From Chloroflexota bacterium (GTDB lineage: Bacteria > Chloroflexota > Anaerolineae > Anaerolineales > Villigracilaceae): a stretch of DNA of 64,000 nt. The stretch covers positions 1 through 64,000 of the forward strand of contig JACRLC010000058.1 of assembly GCA_016235425.1 (NCBI GenBank), given 5' to 3'. The translations under genes and the position numbers were made by a program. This document shows positions 1-7,594 of this stretch, in pieces; position 1 is the first letter of the stretch; the number at the start of each line of letters is the position of its first letter. The notes below the pieces were generated by a model that was given only the letters and a program-made list of their open reading frames with translations, was not told the DNA's origin and ran no database searches.

Positions 1-88
1 GTACATTTTTCGCAGACGCGCAATCTTGACTTGTTTTTCTGTTTTGCTCATTGGGTTGCCTCATATTATCTGAAGTTTTTTACCCAGA

Positions 89-1354
89 GTGTATCGCAAG
101 ACCTTTCAGTTTTTGGAAAAAACTTTTCTGGACAGCTATAGCAGGTATCCCAACGCAATTGAATCGGGACTTAAAACATTATTCATCAATTGCGCGGTTG
201 ACCTGGAATGTAATGCCGCTTATCCCAATTTGGAAGTCGTGTTTTGGGACCTTGTGAGCCAGTTGGACGCCAATCCGGTTACGGTAACCACCTCCAATTA
301 TCCAACGGGAACGATCACTGAAACCGTAACCGGCACAACGGTAATGAACGTTGTTCTGGGTTCGATAAAAAATTCCCGGTTTATATCCACTGCGCCTCAA
401 TCCATCTATCGCTTCAAAAACGGCGATTTTTCCACCCTGATCATCGAGCAATCGTCCCTGCCTTTTATGTTTGAAGGCATCAGTCCGGGCCTGTTCATCA
501 CCATGATGTGCCATGAGCATGTTCTGGCAACCACGCCCGAAGAGGTACAAACCGCTTCAAGCCGGCAGATCATCAAAGATTATGCGTGGCTTCCATTTTA
601 TGGAAACACGGATGATGTATTCAAGACGTGCAAATCTTGGGGAGCGACAAGCCCACTGTACGGTGAAAATGTCCCGACGGTCAGCGATATTCCATCGTTG
701 ATCATTACCGGCGCGTACGATCCCACCACACCGCCCATGTATGCAAAGCAGATCGCAGGACAACTGAGTCATAACTATTATTTTGAATTTCCGGGCCTGG
801 GACATACCCCGACCGCCGCCGACTCTTCGGGATGCGCGATGGACATCGTTCTCGAATTTCTCGACGACCCTTATACCGAACCGGATCGCGCCTGCTTGAA
901 CGAAATGAAGAAAGTCGATTTTATTGTCCCCTACGCGGGAAATCCTCCTTTCTCGTTGAAGACAGTACAGGCAAATGGAATCACAGTTGACATCCCGGAA
1001 GATTGGCGTTCCATCGGAGGAGGATTTTATTATCGGGGCAATTCACCCTTTGATATTACCGAGGTGGGCATCCTTCAAGTATCCTCAAATTCTGAAGATA
1101 TCGAGAGCTGGTTTTCCCTGGAAGCGTATGGCTATCGCGGACTCGACGGTCCGCTGATCGCTGCCGGTAAGCGGCAGGCAAATGGATTGACATGGACACT
1201 ATATACGTCCTCTTCGTATGGCCGCCCGGTTGATATTGCCATGGCTGATTATCGCGGGTGGTCGCTGGTAGTGGCATTATTCTGCAACAGTGACGAACAC
1301 GATGCGCTCTATCGTACCGTCTTTTTGCCGATGGTTGATTCGGCAAACCCGTAA
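89..1354 (+). pseudogene. TAP-like alpha/beta hydrolase, catalytic N-terminal half missing
   Basis: The 421-residue product matches only the C-terminal half of TAP-type alpha/beta hydrolases (exported proline aminopeptidase/tripeptidyl peptidase-like enzymes). The catalytic Asp is visible in ITGAYDPTTPP (about residue 211) and the catalytic His in GLGHTP (about 239), followed by about 150 residues of extra beta-rich sequence. The GxSxG nucleophile region, which should lie about 150-200 residues before the visible start, is absent. The GTG at 89 follows an in-frame TGA at 71-73, and the other two forward frames upstream do not look like this family. The gene is therefore either 5'-truncated or frameshifted near the window edge. 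A cysteine-rich segment (LFINCAVDLECNAAYP) typical of secreted members is kept. Without the nucleophile the product should be inactive. Confidence 0.6.
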
Positions 1355-1403
1355 TTTCGTTGACGATTCCCGCGCCTTCATGGTATTATCAGCCCGCTAA
1401 AAA

Positions 1404-1430
1404 ACCAGCCAAAGGCTGGTCGTCCGTTTT
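1404..1430 (+). promoter_or_regulatory. Hairpin in the infC leader
   Basis: A perfect 7-bp stem (ACCAGCC/GGCTGGT, loop AAA) is followed by CGTCCGTTTTT, 18 nt before the infC Shine-Dalgarno. It may be a weak terminator or attenuator in the leader of the translation-factor operon. Confidence 0.45.
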
Positions 1431-1447
1431 TGAAATAGGAGAAGCTT

Positions 1448-2044
1448 ATCAGCGCCAATGAATTTCGAGTAAACGAGGGCATCCGCGTCGCGGAAGTCCG
1501 CTTGATTGGGCCGGATGGTGGAAACATCGGCGTGGTCCCGATCAAGCAAGCCCTGCAAATTGCCCGCGACGCCGAGTTGGACCTCGTTGAGGTCTCGCCC
1601 GGGGCCAATCCGCCTGTTTGCCGCGTGATGGACTTTGGTAAGTTCATTTACGAGAAGGCAAAGAAGGAACGCGAGGCGAAGAAATCTCAGACGAAGATCG
1701 AAGTCAAAGAGATCCGCCTGCGCCCAAAAACCAACGAAGCCCACCGCGGTTTCAAGGTGGACGACGCCCGCCGCTGGTTGAACCAGGGACACAAAGTCCG
1801 TGTGACAGTCAAGTTCCGCGGGCGCGAAATGGATTATCCCGAGATCGCGCTCGAGGACTTGAAGGAGATCGCGGCTGACCTTGCGGATGTCGCGGTAGTG
1901 GAGGTCCCCCCTCAGATGGAAGGCCGCACAATGCTCGTGGTTCTGACACCCTCCAAAGGCGGCGCGAAAAAGAAGGAAAAGGGTGAGCAGCCTGAGGGCC
2001 ACAAGCAGGCCGAAGTCAAACAGGAAGCGGCACAGCCCAAATAA
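1448..2044 (+). CDS. infC: Translation initiation factor IF-3, probable AUC start
   Basis: IF-3 binds the 30S subunit, prevents premature 50S joining and proofreads start-codon choice. The product (198 aa from the chosen start) shows the N-domain signature NEFRVNEGIR...EVRLIGPDG, the Lys-rich linker and the C-domain (KEIRLRPKT, KVRVTVKFRGREM). There is no ATG, GTG or TTG between the in-frame TAG at 1436 and TTG 1502, and a start at 1502 would delete the conserved N-terminus. ATC at 1448 lies 6 nt after a good AGGAG (1437-1441). E. coli infC also uses a non-canonical start (AUU), which lets IF-3 repress its own synthesis, so the same control is likely here. The Lys/Glu/Gln-rich C-terminal tail is longer than in E. 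coli. It is first in an infC-rpmI-rplT cluster. Confidence 0.93.
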   Translation: MSANEFRVNEGIRVAEVRLIGPDGGNIGVVPIKQALQIARDAELDLVEVSPGANPPVCRVMDFGKFIYEKAKKEREAKKSQTKIEVKEIRLRPKTNEAHRGFKVDDARRWLNQGHKVRVTVKFRGREMDYPEIALEDLKEIAADLADVAVVEVPPQMEGRTMLVVLTPSKGGAKKKEKGEQPEGHKQAEVKQEAAQPK

Positions 2045-2071
2045 CGGAAAGTCCCCAAAGATGTTGATCGT

Positions 2072-2105
2072 CCGCGGGAGCAGGATCAGTCCCGCGGTTT
2101 ATTTT
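2072..2105 (+). terminator. Hairpin between infC and rpmI
   Basis: Perfect 8-bp stem (CCGCGGGA/TCCCGCGG, 10-nt loop) followed by TTTATTTT. It probably acts as a partial terminator or processing site inside the operon. Confidence 0.5.
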
Positions 2106-2126
2106 GTCTGAAAGGAGCACACAGCA

Positions 2127-2357
2127 ATGCCTCGCAAAGCAAAAGCTGGAAAGAACAAGCTGAAGACCCATAAAGCGACATCCAAGCGATTTCGCCTGAC
2201 TGGCTCCGGCAAACTTGTGCGCACGAAAGGCGGCAAAAGCCACCTTCGCAGACGCACGTCCAAGCGAACAAAGGCGCAGTTGAGCGAGATGGTACCGGTC
2301 AATGGCCGCAGTATCCTCAAGCGTGTCAAGCGCCTGAACCCCAACATGGAAAAGTAG
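2127..2357 (+). CDS. rpmI: 50S ribosomal protein L35
   Basis: Small, very basic 76-residue protein of the large ribosomal subunit. The start MPRKAKAGKNKLKTHKA, the SGKL segment and the HLRRRTSKRTKAQLSE region are typical of L35. A Shine-Dalgarno (AAAGGAG) lies before the ATG. It sits between infC and rplT, the canonical bacterial order. Length is slightly above the usual 64-66 residues because of a longer C-terminus. Confidence 0.96.
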   Translation: MPRKAKAGKNKLKTHKATSKRFRLTGSGKLVRTKGGKSHLRRRTSKRTKAQLSEMVPVNGRSILKRVKRLNPNMEK

Positions 2358-2376
2358 GGGCGAGGTTTTCTCGCCC
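2358..2376 (+). promoter_or_regulatory. Hairpin between rpmI and rplT
   Basis: GGGCGAG/CTCGCCC stem with loop GTTTT, directly after the rpmI stop codon and without a T-run. It is more likely an RNA stability or regulatory structure than a terminator. L20 represses its own operon in other bacteria by binding mRNA in this area, but no L20-site mimic was identified here. Confidence 0.35.
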
Positions 2377-2472
2377 GCACGAATCCGGTCATCGTAATTT
2401 TTGTTTGCGGCTTTCGGGTGTACGCAACTGGCATAACCTGCCGACGCCCGCGAGTTCGCAGGAGGTAAAAAA

Positions 2473-2814
2473 ATGCGCGTTAAGGGAGGCCCGCAAGGGC
2501 ATCTACGTCACAAGAAAGTTTTGAAGATCACGAAGGGACAGCGAGGCGCCAAGCACTTCCTGTTCAAACGTGCCAACGAGGCCATGCTCAAGAGCCTGTG
2601 GTACGCCACCCGTGATCGCCGCGTGCGCAAGCGCGATCTCCGCAAATTGTGGATCGCCCGCATCAACGCCGCGGCCCGCTTGAACGGCACCACCTACAGC
2701 AAGCTAGTGGCGGCGCTCAAGAAGGCGAATATCGAGCTCAATCGCAAGATGCTGGCCGACATCGCCGTCCGCAATCCGCAGGCTTTCGCCGCAGTGGTTG
2801 CGAAGACAAAGTAA
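2473..2814 (+). CDS. rplT: 50S ribosomal protein L20
   Basis: 113-residue basic protein that binds 23S rRNA early in large-subunit assembly and often regulates the infC-rpmI-rplT mRNA. Seen: the N-terminal extension ([18 protein letters not shown]), [15 protein letters not shown], the [21 protein letters not shown] helix pair and the [17 protein letters not shown]-terminal helix. The Shine-Dalgarno GGAGG is 9 nt upstream. A 115-nt spacer with a hairpin separates it from rpmI, and a strong terminator follows it. Confidence 0.97.
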   Translation: MRVKGGPQGHLRHKKVLKITKGQRGAKHFLFKRANEAMLKSLWYATRDRRVRKRDLRKLWIARINAAARLNGTTYSKLVAALKKANIELNRKMLADIAVRNPQAFAAVVAKTK

Positions 2815-2819
2815 ATTTT

Positions 2820-2850
2820 GTAGAGCGAGATTAATCTCGCTCTACGTTTT
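2820..2850 (+). terminator. Rho-independent terminator after rplT
   Basis: Perfect 11-bp stem (GTAGAGCGAGA / TCTCGCTCTAC, loop TTAA) followed by GTTTTT. It ends the infC operon. Confidence 0.9.
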
Positions 2851-2858
2851 TAACGGGG

Positions 2859-2870
2859 TAAAATATTCGC
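2859..2870 (+). promoter_or_regulatory. -10 box placing TSS at the macro gene start codon
   Basis: TAAAAT at 2859-2864 ends 6 nt before ATG 2871 and there is no usable Shine-Dalgarno, so the transcript is probably leaderless. The region 17 nt upstream lies in the rplT terminator and shows no good -35. Confidence 0.5.
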
Positions 2871-3458
2871 ATGAATACCATTTTGGTTGAACGCGTTTTT
2901 CCAACAGGCCAAACCCTGCAAATCGTTCAAGGCGACATCACCACTGAAAAAGTGGACGCAATTGTCAACGCGGCAAACGAACACCTGCAACATGGCGGCG
3001 GCGTGGCTTGGGCTATCTCGAAAAAGGGTGGGGAGACGATTCAAAAGGAAAGCGACGAATGGATCCGTACGAAAGGCATTGTCTCCCACTCGCATCCCGC
3101 GTGGACCTCGGGCGGGCTCCTGCCTGCGAAATACATTATCCACGCTGTTGGCCCCGTCTGGGGAGACACCTCCAATGCAGGTGCAGGCGGCAATGAGGAC
3201 GCCAAATTAGCCTCCGCCATCACAGGGACTTTGCGCGTGGCAGACGAATTGAAATGCTCGTCCATCGCCATGCCCGCGATTTCAACCGGCATCTTCGGCT
3301 TTCCAAAAGACCGCGCCGCGGGGATCATCTTCAAATCAATCAACACCTATTTTGGCGCAAAGGGTGACTCGACGGTGAAACTTGTCCGCATTGTTTTGTT
3401 TGATGATTCAAGCGTGAAAGTTTTCCTCGACATCTGGAAAAGGACGTGGGGGGAATGA
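2871..3458 (+). CDS. Macro domain protein (ADP-ribose binding / deacylase)
   Basis: 195-residue single macro domain. These domains bind ADP-ribose and often remove ADP-ribose or O-acetyl-ADP-ribose adducts. Visible: VQGDITTEKVDAIVNAANE (the conserved GDIT and VNAAN ligand loop), HGGGVAWAI, PAKYIIHAVGPVW, and the phosphate loop PAISTGIFGFP. The body is of normal length; the C-terminus adds a short strand-helix. Its stop codon overlaps the next gene as ATGA, so the two are translationally coupled. Substrate and biological role cannot be read from the sequence. Confidence 0.88.
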   Translation: MNTILVERVFPTGQTLQIVQGDITTEKVDAIVNAANEHLQHGGGVAWAISKKGGETIQKESDEWIRTKGIVSHSHPAWTSGGLLPAKYIIHAVGPVWGDTSNAGAGGNEDAKLASAITGTLRVADELKCSSIAMPAISTGIFGFPKDRAAGIIFKSINTYFGAKGDSTVKLVRIVLFDDSSVKVFLDIWKRTWGE

Positions 3459-4240
3459 TCACTTCAGCTCACAATCCAAAATTAAAACTTGTGCGCGCAT
3501 TGCTTGGACGCTCAAAAGAGCGGCGTGATGCAGGCGCGTTTGTGGTGGAAGGGGTGAGGTTGGTTGAAGAGGCAGAGATTGGAGATTGGAGAATTAGGTT
3601 TGCGCTTTACGATGAGTCATTGAGCGAACGGGGAAAGGAAATTGTCAAAACGCTAAACGCAAAACGCGTTGATACAGAGGAAGTTTCGCCGGCACTATTG
3701 AGATCGTTGAGCGAAACAGAAGCTCCTCAAGGCATTCTCGCGGTCATGGAATTCTCTAATTTACCAATCTCTAATTCTCTAAACTTCGTCCTCATCCCCG
3801 ATCAAATCCGCGACCCCGGCAACCTCGGCACGTTGCTCCGTAGCGCCGCGGCGGCTGGTGTTCAGGCTGTGCTCCTTCCACCCGAAACGGCAGATGCCTT
3901 CGCGCCGAAAGTTGTCCGCGCAGGCATGGGCGCGCATTTTCGTTTGCCAATCCATACAATGACGTGGGACGAAATCGAGCAAGTTGGGAAGTCGGCAGGT
4001 TTACAGTTTTTTCTGGCTGACATGGACGGTCAATCCTGCTGGGAGACTGACTTGCATCAGCCACTGGCTCTCATTGTTGGCGGTGAAGCGGAGGGCGCGA
4101 GCGAACAGGCGCGCAAATTGGCAAATCATAAAATCAGCATTCCGATGACGGGAAGGATGGAGTCGTTGAATGCAGGAGTGGCAGGGTCGGTGTTGATGTT
4201 TGAGGCGGTGAGGCAAAGGGATATTCAGCAGAATTCGTAA
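3455..4240 (+). CDS. TrmH/SpoU-family RNA 2'-O-methyltransferase
   Basis: 261 residues from the ATG that overlaps the macro gene stop (ATGA). N-terminal RNA-binding subdomain (ITSAHNPKLKLVRALLGRSKERRDAGAFVVEGVRL) followed by a SPOUT methyltransferase domain. SPOUT motifs seen: IRDPGNLGTLLRSAAAAG (motif 1), LIVGGEAEGAS (motif 2) and ISIPMTGRMESLNAGVAGSV (motif 3), the trefoil-knot SAM site. It resembles RlmB/TsnR-like rRNA ribose methyltransferases, but the target base cannot be told. Two stretches of AT-rich 7-bp repeats lie inside the gene (3575-3595 and about 3751-3786), encoding EIGDWRI and FSNLPISNSLNF in the variable linker. Confidence 0.9.
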   Translation: MITSAHNPKLKLVRALLGRSKERRDAGAFVVEGVRLVEEAEIGDWRIRFALYDESLSERGKEIVKTLNAKRVDTEEVSPALLRSLSETEAPQGILAVMEFSNLPISNSLNFVLIPDQIRDPGNLGTLLRSAAAAGVQAVLLPPETADAFAPKVVRAGMGAHFRLPIHTMTWDEIEQVGKSAGLQFFLADMDGQSCWETDLHQPLALIVGGEAEGASEQARKLANHKISIPMTGRMESLNAGVAGSVLMFEAVRQRDIQQNS

Positions 4241-4247
4241 ATGTCGG

Positions 4248-4259
4248 TATAATCCAATC
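4248..4259 (+). promoter_or_regulatory. -10 box for a leaderless MNT mRNA
   Basis: A consensus TATAAT at 4248-4253 ends 6 nt before ATG 4260, predicting transcription from the start codon. A weak -35 (TTCAGC, 4224-4229) lies 18 nt upstream. Confidence 0.6.
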
Positions 4260-4673
4260 ATGGCTCAGTCAGTCTCACGCTTGAGAAAAAAATCCGCAAC
4301 AAAGATTCGCCTGCCGCGCGCCGCAAAGCTAACTCTGGCAAATTTTCAAGACCGCGCGTTGGCGATGTTCCCTGACTCCATCAACCAGATTATTCTGTAC
4401 GGCTCTTACGCGCGCGGACAAGCGACACCCGACTCTGACCTGGACGTGATGGTCGTCCTTCGCAAAGAGAAACAGCCTGTTAAAACCTACATAGGCGGCC
4501 CTGGCGACATTCGCTGGAGAAAGTTGGTTGATGCCGCGATTGACTCGATGGTGAACCGGGGTCCTTTTGTTTCCGTTCTGGTTGTTGGGGAAGATGTGTT
4601 CCAGAGCAAATTTTCGATTTCACAAGCCGCGCGTGATGAGGGATTAGTGCTGTGGACAGCCCAGCCGACATGA
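4260..4673 (+). CDS. MNT-type nucleotidyltransferase (antitoxin of HEPN-MNT pair)
   Basis: 137 residues with the minimal nucleotidyltransferase core: ILYGSYARGQATPDSDLDVMVV contains the GSxxRG loop and the DSDLD metal-binding pair (split here as GSYARG ... DSDLD), and a third acidic position is plausible in IDSMV. In characterised HEPN-MNT modules the MNT protein AMPylates or otherwise inactivates the HEPN RNase. It overlaps the downstream HEPN gene by ATGA. The N-terminus is Lys/Arg-rich and variable. Toxin-antitoxin function is inferred from the pairing. Confidence 0.87.
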   Translation: MAQSVSRLRKKSATKIRLPRAAKLTLANFQDRALAMFPDSINQIILYGSYARGQATPDSDLDVMVVLRKEKQPVKTYIGGPGDIRWRKLVDAAIDSMVNRGPFVSVLVVGEDVFQSKFSISQAARDEGLVLWTAQPT

Positions 4674-5041
4674 ATTCCCCGGCCACATGGCTGGAGCTGG
4701 CGGAGAGCAAACTCGATCACGCGCGTCGCATCTTTGAAATTGGCTTATATGATGACGCCGTGTCGCGGGCGTACTATGCCATGTTTTACGCGGCAAAAGC
4801 CGCATTGCTCTCTGAAGGCGTGGATTTACGCCGGCACTCTTCTGCTGTTACAAAATTTCGCGAACTTTTTGTCATGACGGGTCGTGTGGATGCGGAGTAT
4901 CTTCGTTATCTGGGGCGCGCCCAAACGGCTCGCGAACGAAGCGACTATGCTCCTTTTGCTCCCCTCAGCAGGGAGGGAAGTGAAGAGATAATCAATACTG
5001 CATCAACCTTTATCGGGAAAATCAAAGAACTCTTGAAGTGA
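4670..5041 (+). CDS. HEPN-domain protein (toxin of HEPN-MNT pair)
   Basis: 123 residues from the ATG overlapping the MNT stop (an earlier in-frame GTG at 4652 is possible). All-alpha HEPN fold: LAESKLDHARRIFEIGLYDDAVSRAYYAMFYAAKAAL, then a histidine helix (LRRHSSAV) and the RxxxDY-type terminal motif (ARERSDYAPF). HEPN proteins of this class are RNases or tRNA-targeting toxins held in check by the cognate MNT. The canonical RX4-6H is not obvious; this subfamily carries RxxxDY at the equivalent place. The system could protect against phage or simply stabilise the locus. Confidence 0.85.
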   Translation: MNSPATWLELAESKLDHARRIFEIGLYDDAVSRAYYAMFYAAKAALLSEGVDLRRHSSAVTKFRELFVMTGRVDAEYLRYLGRAQTARERSDYAPFAPLSREGSEEIINTASTFIGKIKELLK

Positions 5042-5050
5042 GGTAGGCAA

Positions 5051-5062
5051 TAATATTCCCGT
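5051..5062 (+). promoter_or_regulatory. -10 box at the DUF711 start
   Basis: TAATAT at 5051-5056 ends 6 nt before ATG 5063. No Shine-Dalgarno is present, so a leaderless transcript is likely. Confidence 0.45.
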
Positions 5063-6289
5063 ATGAAAATCCGCTCGATCACCTACTTCTGCAATCCCAA
5101 ATATCCCCTCGATGAAAACACCCTGCGCGCAGCGGGAGATTTTCTCGCGCAGGCGAAGGCCGCTTATCAGGCCGCGGGATATGAGGTCCAGACCACGCGG
5201 CTGGCGACGATCCCGTTTCCAAAGTTGCTGGGTGAGGAGCGAATTGACGATTTGCCCAAACTGGCTGAACAGTTGGCAAAAGCAATTCAAGATGTGGGTG
5301 TTGCATACGCGTCCTTTGGGCCAGCATTACCAGATATGCCGCGCAGTTACGAGGTCATTCCCGAAGCGATTTCTGCTTCTGAGAATATTTTCTTCGGTGG
5401 CACCATAGCGGATGACGCAAAAATTTACATGTCCGCAGTGAAGGCTTGTGCGGATGTAATCGTCAAGTCCGCGGCGACTGACCCGAATGGGTTTGCCAAT
5501 CTCAGGTTTGCCGCGCTGGCAAACGTCCGCGCGGGCGCACCGTTCTTTCCCGCCGCGTATCACGAGGGCTATGAGCCTGTCTTTGCAATTGCAACGGAAG
5601 CGGCGGATTTGGCAGTGCAGGCATTCGAGAACGCCACATCCCTGGAAAATGGAAGAAACGCATTAATTTCTGAAATCACAAAACATGGCCGGGCCATCGC
5701 CCGCGTGGCCGCGGACCTCGCCGAATTACCAATTACCAATCACCAATCACCATCCTTCGGCGGCATTGACTTCTCCCTCGCGCCCTTCCCAGACAATGCT
5801 CATTCGCTTGGCGTCGCAGTTGAAAAAATGGGTATCCTAAAAATCGGGTTACATGGTTCGTTGGCCGCGGCCGCGATCCTCACCGAGGCCGTTGACCGCG
5901 CAGATTTTCCCCACACCGGCTTCAGCGGATTCATGCAACCCGTGTTGGAGGATTCCGTCCTGGCCTTCCGCGCCGCCGAGGGGACATTGACGATCAAGGA
6001 TCTTCTGCTTTATTCAACCGTCTGCGGAACCGGGCTGGATACTGTCCCGCTCCCGGGGGACACGACACCAGGACAGTTGGTCCCCCTGCTGCTCGATCTA
6101 TCCGCATTGGCCCTGCGATTGAACAAACCGCTCACCGCGAGACTTATGCCTGTCCCCGGTAAAAAAGCAGGCGACGCCACGACATTTGACTTCGGATTCT
6201 TTGCCAACAGCAAAGTCATGTCGTTGGAGGCGGATGCATTGTCGTCCCCACTGAATGGGCGGGAAATCCTGCAACTTAAGGGAAGATAA
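5063..6289 (+). CDS. DUF711 family protein
   Basis: 408 residues of the DUF711 family, related to the UPF0210/PFL proteins that share a glycyl-radical-like fold. Their cellular reaction is unknown. Recognised from the N-terminus KIRSITYFCNP, the FGGTIADDA segment, HSLGVAVEKMGI and the highly conserved C-terminal block with VCGTGLDTVPLPGDTTP, TARLMPVPGKKAGD and FDFGFFANSKVM. About 35 bp of 7-bp repeats (5724-5755) is read in frame as LPITNHQSP in a surface linker. The next gene follows after 4 bp. Confidence 0.85.
   Translation: MKIRSITYFCNPKYPLDENTLRAAGDFLAQAKAAYQAAGYEVQTTRLATIPFPKLLGEERIDDLPKLAEQLAKAIQDVGVAYASFGPALPDMPRSYEVIPEAISASENIFFGGTIADDAKIYMSAVKACADVIVKSAATDPNGFANLRFAALANVRAGAPFFPAAYHEGYEPVFAIATEAADLAVQAFENATSLENGRNALISEITKHGRAIARVAADLAELPITNHQSPSFGGIDFSLAPFPDNAHSLGVAVEKMGILKIGLHGSLAAAAILTEAVDRADFPHTGFSGFMQPVLEDSVLAFRAAEGTLTIKDLLLYSTVCGTGLDTVPLPGDTTPGQLVPLLLDLSALALRLNKPLTARLMPVPGKKAGDATTFDFGFFANSKVMSLEADALSSPLNGREILQLKGR
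5724..5755 (+). repeat. In-frame 7-bp tandem repeat inside the DUF711 gene
   Basis: Four heptamers, AATTACC x2 then AATCACC x2, followed by a partial unit. They sit in an otherwise GC-rich gene and encode the ITNHQSP insert. Their base composition differs sharply from the flanks. Confidence 0.75.
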
Positions 6290-6293
6290 CATC

Positions 6294-6764
6294 ATGATCG
6301 AATTGCTATTTCTGCTCGGCTTCACACTTCACAATTTGGAGGAAGCCATCTGGCTGCCCGCCTGGTCGAAACATGCTTCAAGATTTCATCCCGAAGTAAA
6401 AAGGAATGAATTTCATTTCGCAGTGTTGACTGTCACCATCATCGGCTATTTGATTACCTTTTTTCATCTGGTAAATAGTCACGCTGTCGTTCACTACGCG
6501 TTCTACGGCTTTATCCTGATGATGAGTTTGAATGTCGTGTTTCCGCACCTGGTTGCAACGATCGTTCTCAGGCGATATTCGCCTGGCCTGTTGACGGGAC
6601 TCTTTCTCAATCTCCCTTTTGGCGTATTCCTGATCCGGGATGGATTGTCCAAGGGAATTGTCCTGCTATATCTGTTCGGTTCGGCCATGGTGCTTTCAGC
6701 CGTTTTCATTTTGTTGATCAATATGCTATTCAAAACAGCGGGAAAGATCATTGACCCTTATTAA
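6294..6764 (+). CDS. HXXEE domain membrane protein
   Basis: 156 residues, almost entirely hydrophobic, with about five membrane helices (for example VLTVTIIGYLITFFHLV, VLLYLFGSAMVLSAVFILL). The motif HNLEEA near residue 13 fits the HXXEE family (PF13787), named for this His/Glu signature; a second His-rich spot (HFAV, HLV, HAVVHY) may complete a metal-like site in the membrane. Function is unknown. The start at 6294 has AAGGGAAG upstream; an in-frame ATG at 6255 lies inside the previous gene and is less likely. Confidence 0.75.
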   Translation: MIELLFLLGFTLHNLEEAIWLPAWSKHASRFHPEVKRNEFHFAVLTVTIIGYLITFFHLVNSHAVVHYAFYGFILMMSLNVVFPHLVATIVLRRYSPGLLTGLFLNLPFGVFLIRDGLSKGIVLLYLFGSAMVLSAVFILLINMLFKTAGKIIDPY

Positions 6765-6780
6765 TCAAGGACAACCCAAC

Positions 6781-7554
6781 ATGGATTTACAGTTATCAGG
6801 GAAAGTAGCCATTGTCACCGGGGCAAGCCGCGGAATTGGCCGCGCCATTGCCATGACATTATCAGTCGAAGGCATGAAATTGGTTTTGGCGGCGCGCTCA
6901 ATCGAGGGACTGGAGGAAACGACAAAGTTGTGTCAAACCGTATGTCTCATACAGGCGGTTGACCTGCGTGAACCGGATGCGCCAGGTAAAGTTGTTTCCA
7001 ATGCCATCGAACACTTCAAGCAAATTGACGTGCTGGTCAATTGTGCGGGCGCGGCCAAGCGCGGGGATTTCCTCGCTTTATCCGATAAAGATTGGGCAGA
7101 TGGTTACGCGCTCAAATTCTTCGGCGCGATGCGTCTGAGCCGCGCCGCGTGGCCGCATTTGCAGAAGACGCATGGGAACATCATCAACATTTCCGGGATT
7201 GGCGGGCGGACGGGGAGCACGGAATTTACGATTGGCGGATCGGTCAATGCCGCACTGCTCAATCTCACCAAGGCCCTCGCTAACCGAGGCACAAAAGACG
7301 GCATCCGCGTCAATGCCATTAATCCCGGCTCGATTGCAACGGAACGATTACAAAAGCGCATCCAAAACTACGCCAGCGAGCATAACGTGGATGAAGTTAC
7401 CGCCGCAGAACAAATGGCTCAGGAATTGGGTGTCTCGCGCTTTGGCTCGCCGGATGAAATTGCCCGAATGGTTGTATTCCTGGCTTCTCCCCAGGCTGGG
7501 TATTGTCATGGTGCGATCATTGATATTGACGGCGGGCAGACACGCACGTTATGA
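6781..7554 (+). CDS. SDR-family oxidoreductase lacking the YxxxK motif
   Basis: 257 residues with the NAD(P)-binding Rossmann signature TGASRGIG (residues 13-20), VNCAGA and the C-terminal substrate loop, so the short-chain dehydrogenase fold is clear. The catalytic Tyr-x-x-x-Lys is not present: at its expected place the protein reads GGSVN before AALLNLTKAL, replacing Tyr by Gly and Lys by Asn. Ser is kept nearby (ISGIGG). The shape of the segment is intact, so this is probably a diverged subfamily rather than decay; it may bind a nucleotide without classical SDR catalysis. Start 6781 is preceded by AAGGA. Confidence 0.8.
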   Translation: MDLQLSGKVAIVTGASRGIGRAIAMTLSVEGMKLVLAARSIEGLEETTKLCQTVCLIQAVDLREPDAPGKVVSNAIEHFKQIDVLVNCAGAAKRGDFLALSDKDWADGYALKFFGAMRLSRAAWPHLQKTHGNIINISGIGGRTGSTEFTIGGSVNAALLNLTKALANRGTKDGIRVNAINPGSIATERLQKRIQNYASEHNVDEVTAAEQMAQELGVSRFGSPDEIARMVVFLASPQAGYCHGAIIDIDGGQTRTL

Positions 7555-7556
7555 AA

Positions 7557-7587
7557 GTTATTCCCGCAGTTCCACTGCAGGAATAAC
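7557..7587. terminator. Bidirectional terminator between convergent genes
   Basis: Nested hairpin GTTATTCC-C-GCAGT-TCC-ACTGC-A-GGAATAAC between the SDR gene (plus) and the ArsR gene (minus). Flanking A- and T-rich bases serve both strands only weakly. Confidence 0.6.
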
Positions 7588-7594
7588 CAACTTT

